Below, piece by piece: positions 63,425 to 64,000 of a DNA stretch of 64,000 nucleotides. The position numbers and the translations under genes were made by a program. Origin of the DNA: Mycoplasma simbae ATCC 49888 (GTDB lineage Bacteria; Bacillota_I; Bacilli_A; Mycoplasmatales; Metamycoplasmataceae); the NCBI RefSeq assembly GCF_000702705.1, contig NZ_JNJG01000008.1, positions 1 to 64,000 of the forward strand, read 5' to 3'. Below the pieces are notes generated by a model, which worked only from the letters and a program-made list of their open reading frames with translations, ran no database searches and was not told the DNA's origin. The stretch's first letter is position 1. Every line of letters begins with the position of its first letter.

Positions 63425-64000
63425 CTATGTTAGTTGATATAAGGTTGCTCTTATAAAATCATAATCATGCTGATCTTGGTTATTGTATAATGAACCATTT
63501 CATAGATGCCATATTCTACCGTCTGAATCTAGTTTAAAAAATGCTAATGATGTTAATGAAGATACATCGGGGTTATTTCCTGTGTACATTGTAAAAATCA
63601 TTGATGCTTCAGTGCCTAACATACTTTTGCTAAAAGTAAATGTGCTTGTCACGGGTTTTTTGCTGGTTTTCTTAGTTTCAAGCCGTAATAACAAGGCACT
63701 AGAATTATTTACAGAATTAAAGTTAAATTTGGCATTTCCGTTTTCACTTAAAAGCACATCAGATAAATAAGTTCATTCTTTTCTAACTTGCGATGCATTG
63801 TTACTTTCCAAAGTTGCCACTCTGCTTGTTAAACTCGATACACTCGAGCTTGAGGCAAGTGTGCTTGCTTTTCTGTTTATTGCATCATCAACATAGGCTT
63901 TGTTTGCCACTTGCCTATTGTTAGTTGGGTTATTAACGCTAATATTTCAATTATTAATTGTTCTTGCTGTTGAATTTAAATTATTAGACGTTAAAAAGCC
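63425..64000 (-). CDS. Tail-fibre-like phage protein, partial
   Basis: At least 191 residues, cut at the right edge (its N terminus is outside). The stretch NNWNISVNNPTNNRQVANKA and AYVDDAINRKAST resembles the repeated neck of phage tail-fibre and host-specificity proteins. A Ser/Val/Leu-rich coil (SLTSRVATLES) and a compact C-terminal domain with MFTMYTGNNPD-like loops follow. UGA Trp codons break the frame. Its stop (63425-63427) precedes the coiled-coil gene by a few bases. Confidence 0.6.

Larger units (their letters stand above)
60309..64000 (-). mobile_element. Left part of a prophage or integrative element
   Basis: From about 60.3 kb to the window edge, all confident genes are on the minus strand and look foreign to the core genome: a PD-(D/E)XK-like protein, a tyrosine integrase, an unknown protein, a transmembrane coiled-coil protein and a tail-fibre-like protein with the typical NNWNISVNNPTNNR and AYVDD stretches. 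Hairpin-rich non-coding DNA separates two modules. The right end and attachment sites are not in the window, so the boundaries are approximate. Confidence 0.7.

Overview
The window reads as chromosome from a mollicute. In-frame UGA codons interrupt almost every conserved gene exactly where tryptophan is expected, and the genes stop only at TAA or TAG. The DNA is very AT-rich, most genes have short AGGAG-like ribosome binding sites, and gene sets are compact. A lipobox lipoprotein with Lipoprotein_17-like repeats, the LemA/DUF3137 pair, a SecDF fusion and several mycoplasma-type conserved proteins fit a Mycoplasmopsis-like member of the hominis/synoviae group. The species cannot be fixed from the sequence alone. 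All coordinates below join UGA-split pieces into full genes.

Layout. Positions 1-350 hold the right end of an IS30-family element. 351-5630 carries an amino-acid permease, hisS, obg and a HAD phosphatase. 6012-8691 is a nucleoside catabolism operon (deoD-pdp-deoC). 8763-13165 has tRNA-Gly, mnmE, tatD, rsmA, a small membrane protein and gpsA. 13192-14022 is an isolated restriction endonuclease of the MvaI/BcnI type. 14319-15248 is a cluster of eight tRNA genes. 15736-26276 has ruvAB, secDF, truB, a HAD hydrolase, a ribF-like gene, rpsO, argS and nox. A long minus-strand block follows (26314-40958): hpt, two tandem deoxynucleoside kinases, greA, a membrane-anchored putative methyltransferase-like protein, ruvX, alaS, mnmA, an Asp23-like gene, efp, plsY, pncB, lemA, a DUF3137-like protein and lepA.

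41043-57831 carries a choline-kinase-like phosphotransferase, a surface lipoprotein, a large SF1 helicase, a minus-strand pgi operon that includes a decayed Pgi paralogue, and then a plus-strand macro-operon (cysteine-rich tail-anchored protein, glyS, dnaG, rpoD, nif3-like, dimeric dUTPase). ymdB-like, a small membrane protein and recA follow. From about 60.3 kb to the right edge the genes are all minus-strand and phage-like: a PD-(D/E)XK-like protein, a tyrosine integrase, an unknown protein, a hairpin-rich intergenic region, a membrane coiled-coil protein and a tail-fibre-like protein cut by the window edge.

The genes describe a parasite that salvages nucleosides and nicotinate, makes energy by glycolysis with NADH oxidase, and keeps a core translation and recombination set. 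Translational coupling by TAATG stop/start overlaps is frequent. The most unusual items are the 31-cysteine tail-anchored protein at 50387, the Pgi-derived pseudoenzyme at 48573, the solitary MvaI/BcnI-like nuclease at 13192, a repeated motif upstream of four plus-strand genes, and the stacked hairpin/promoter region inside the prophage.
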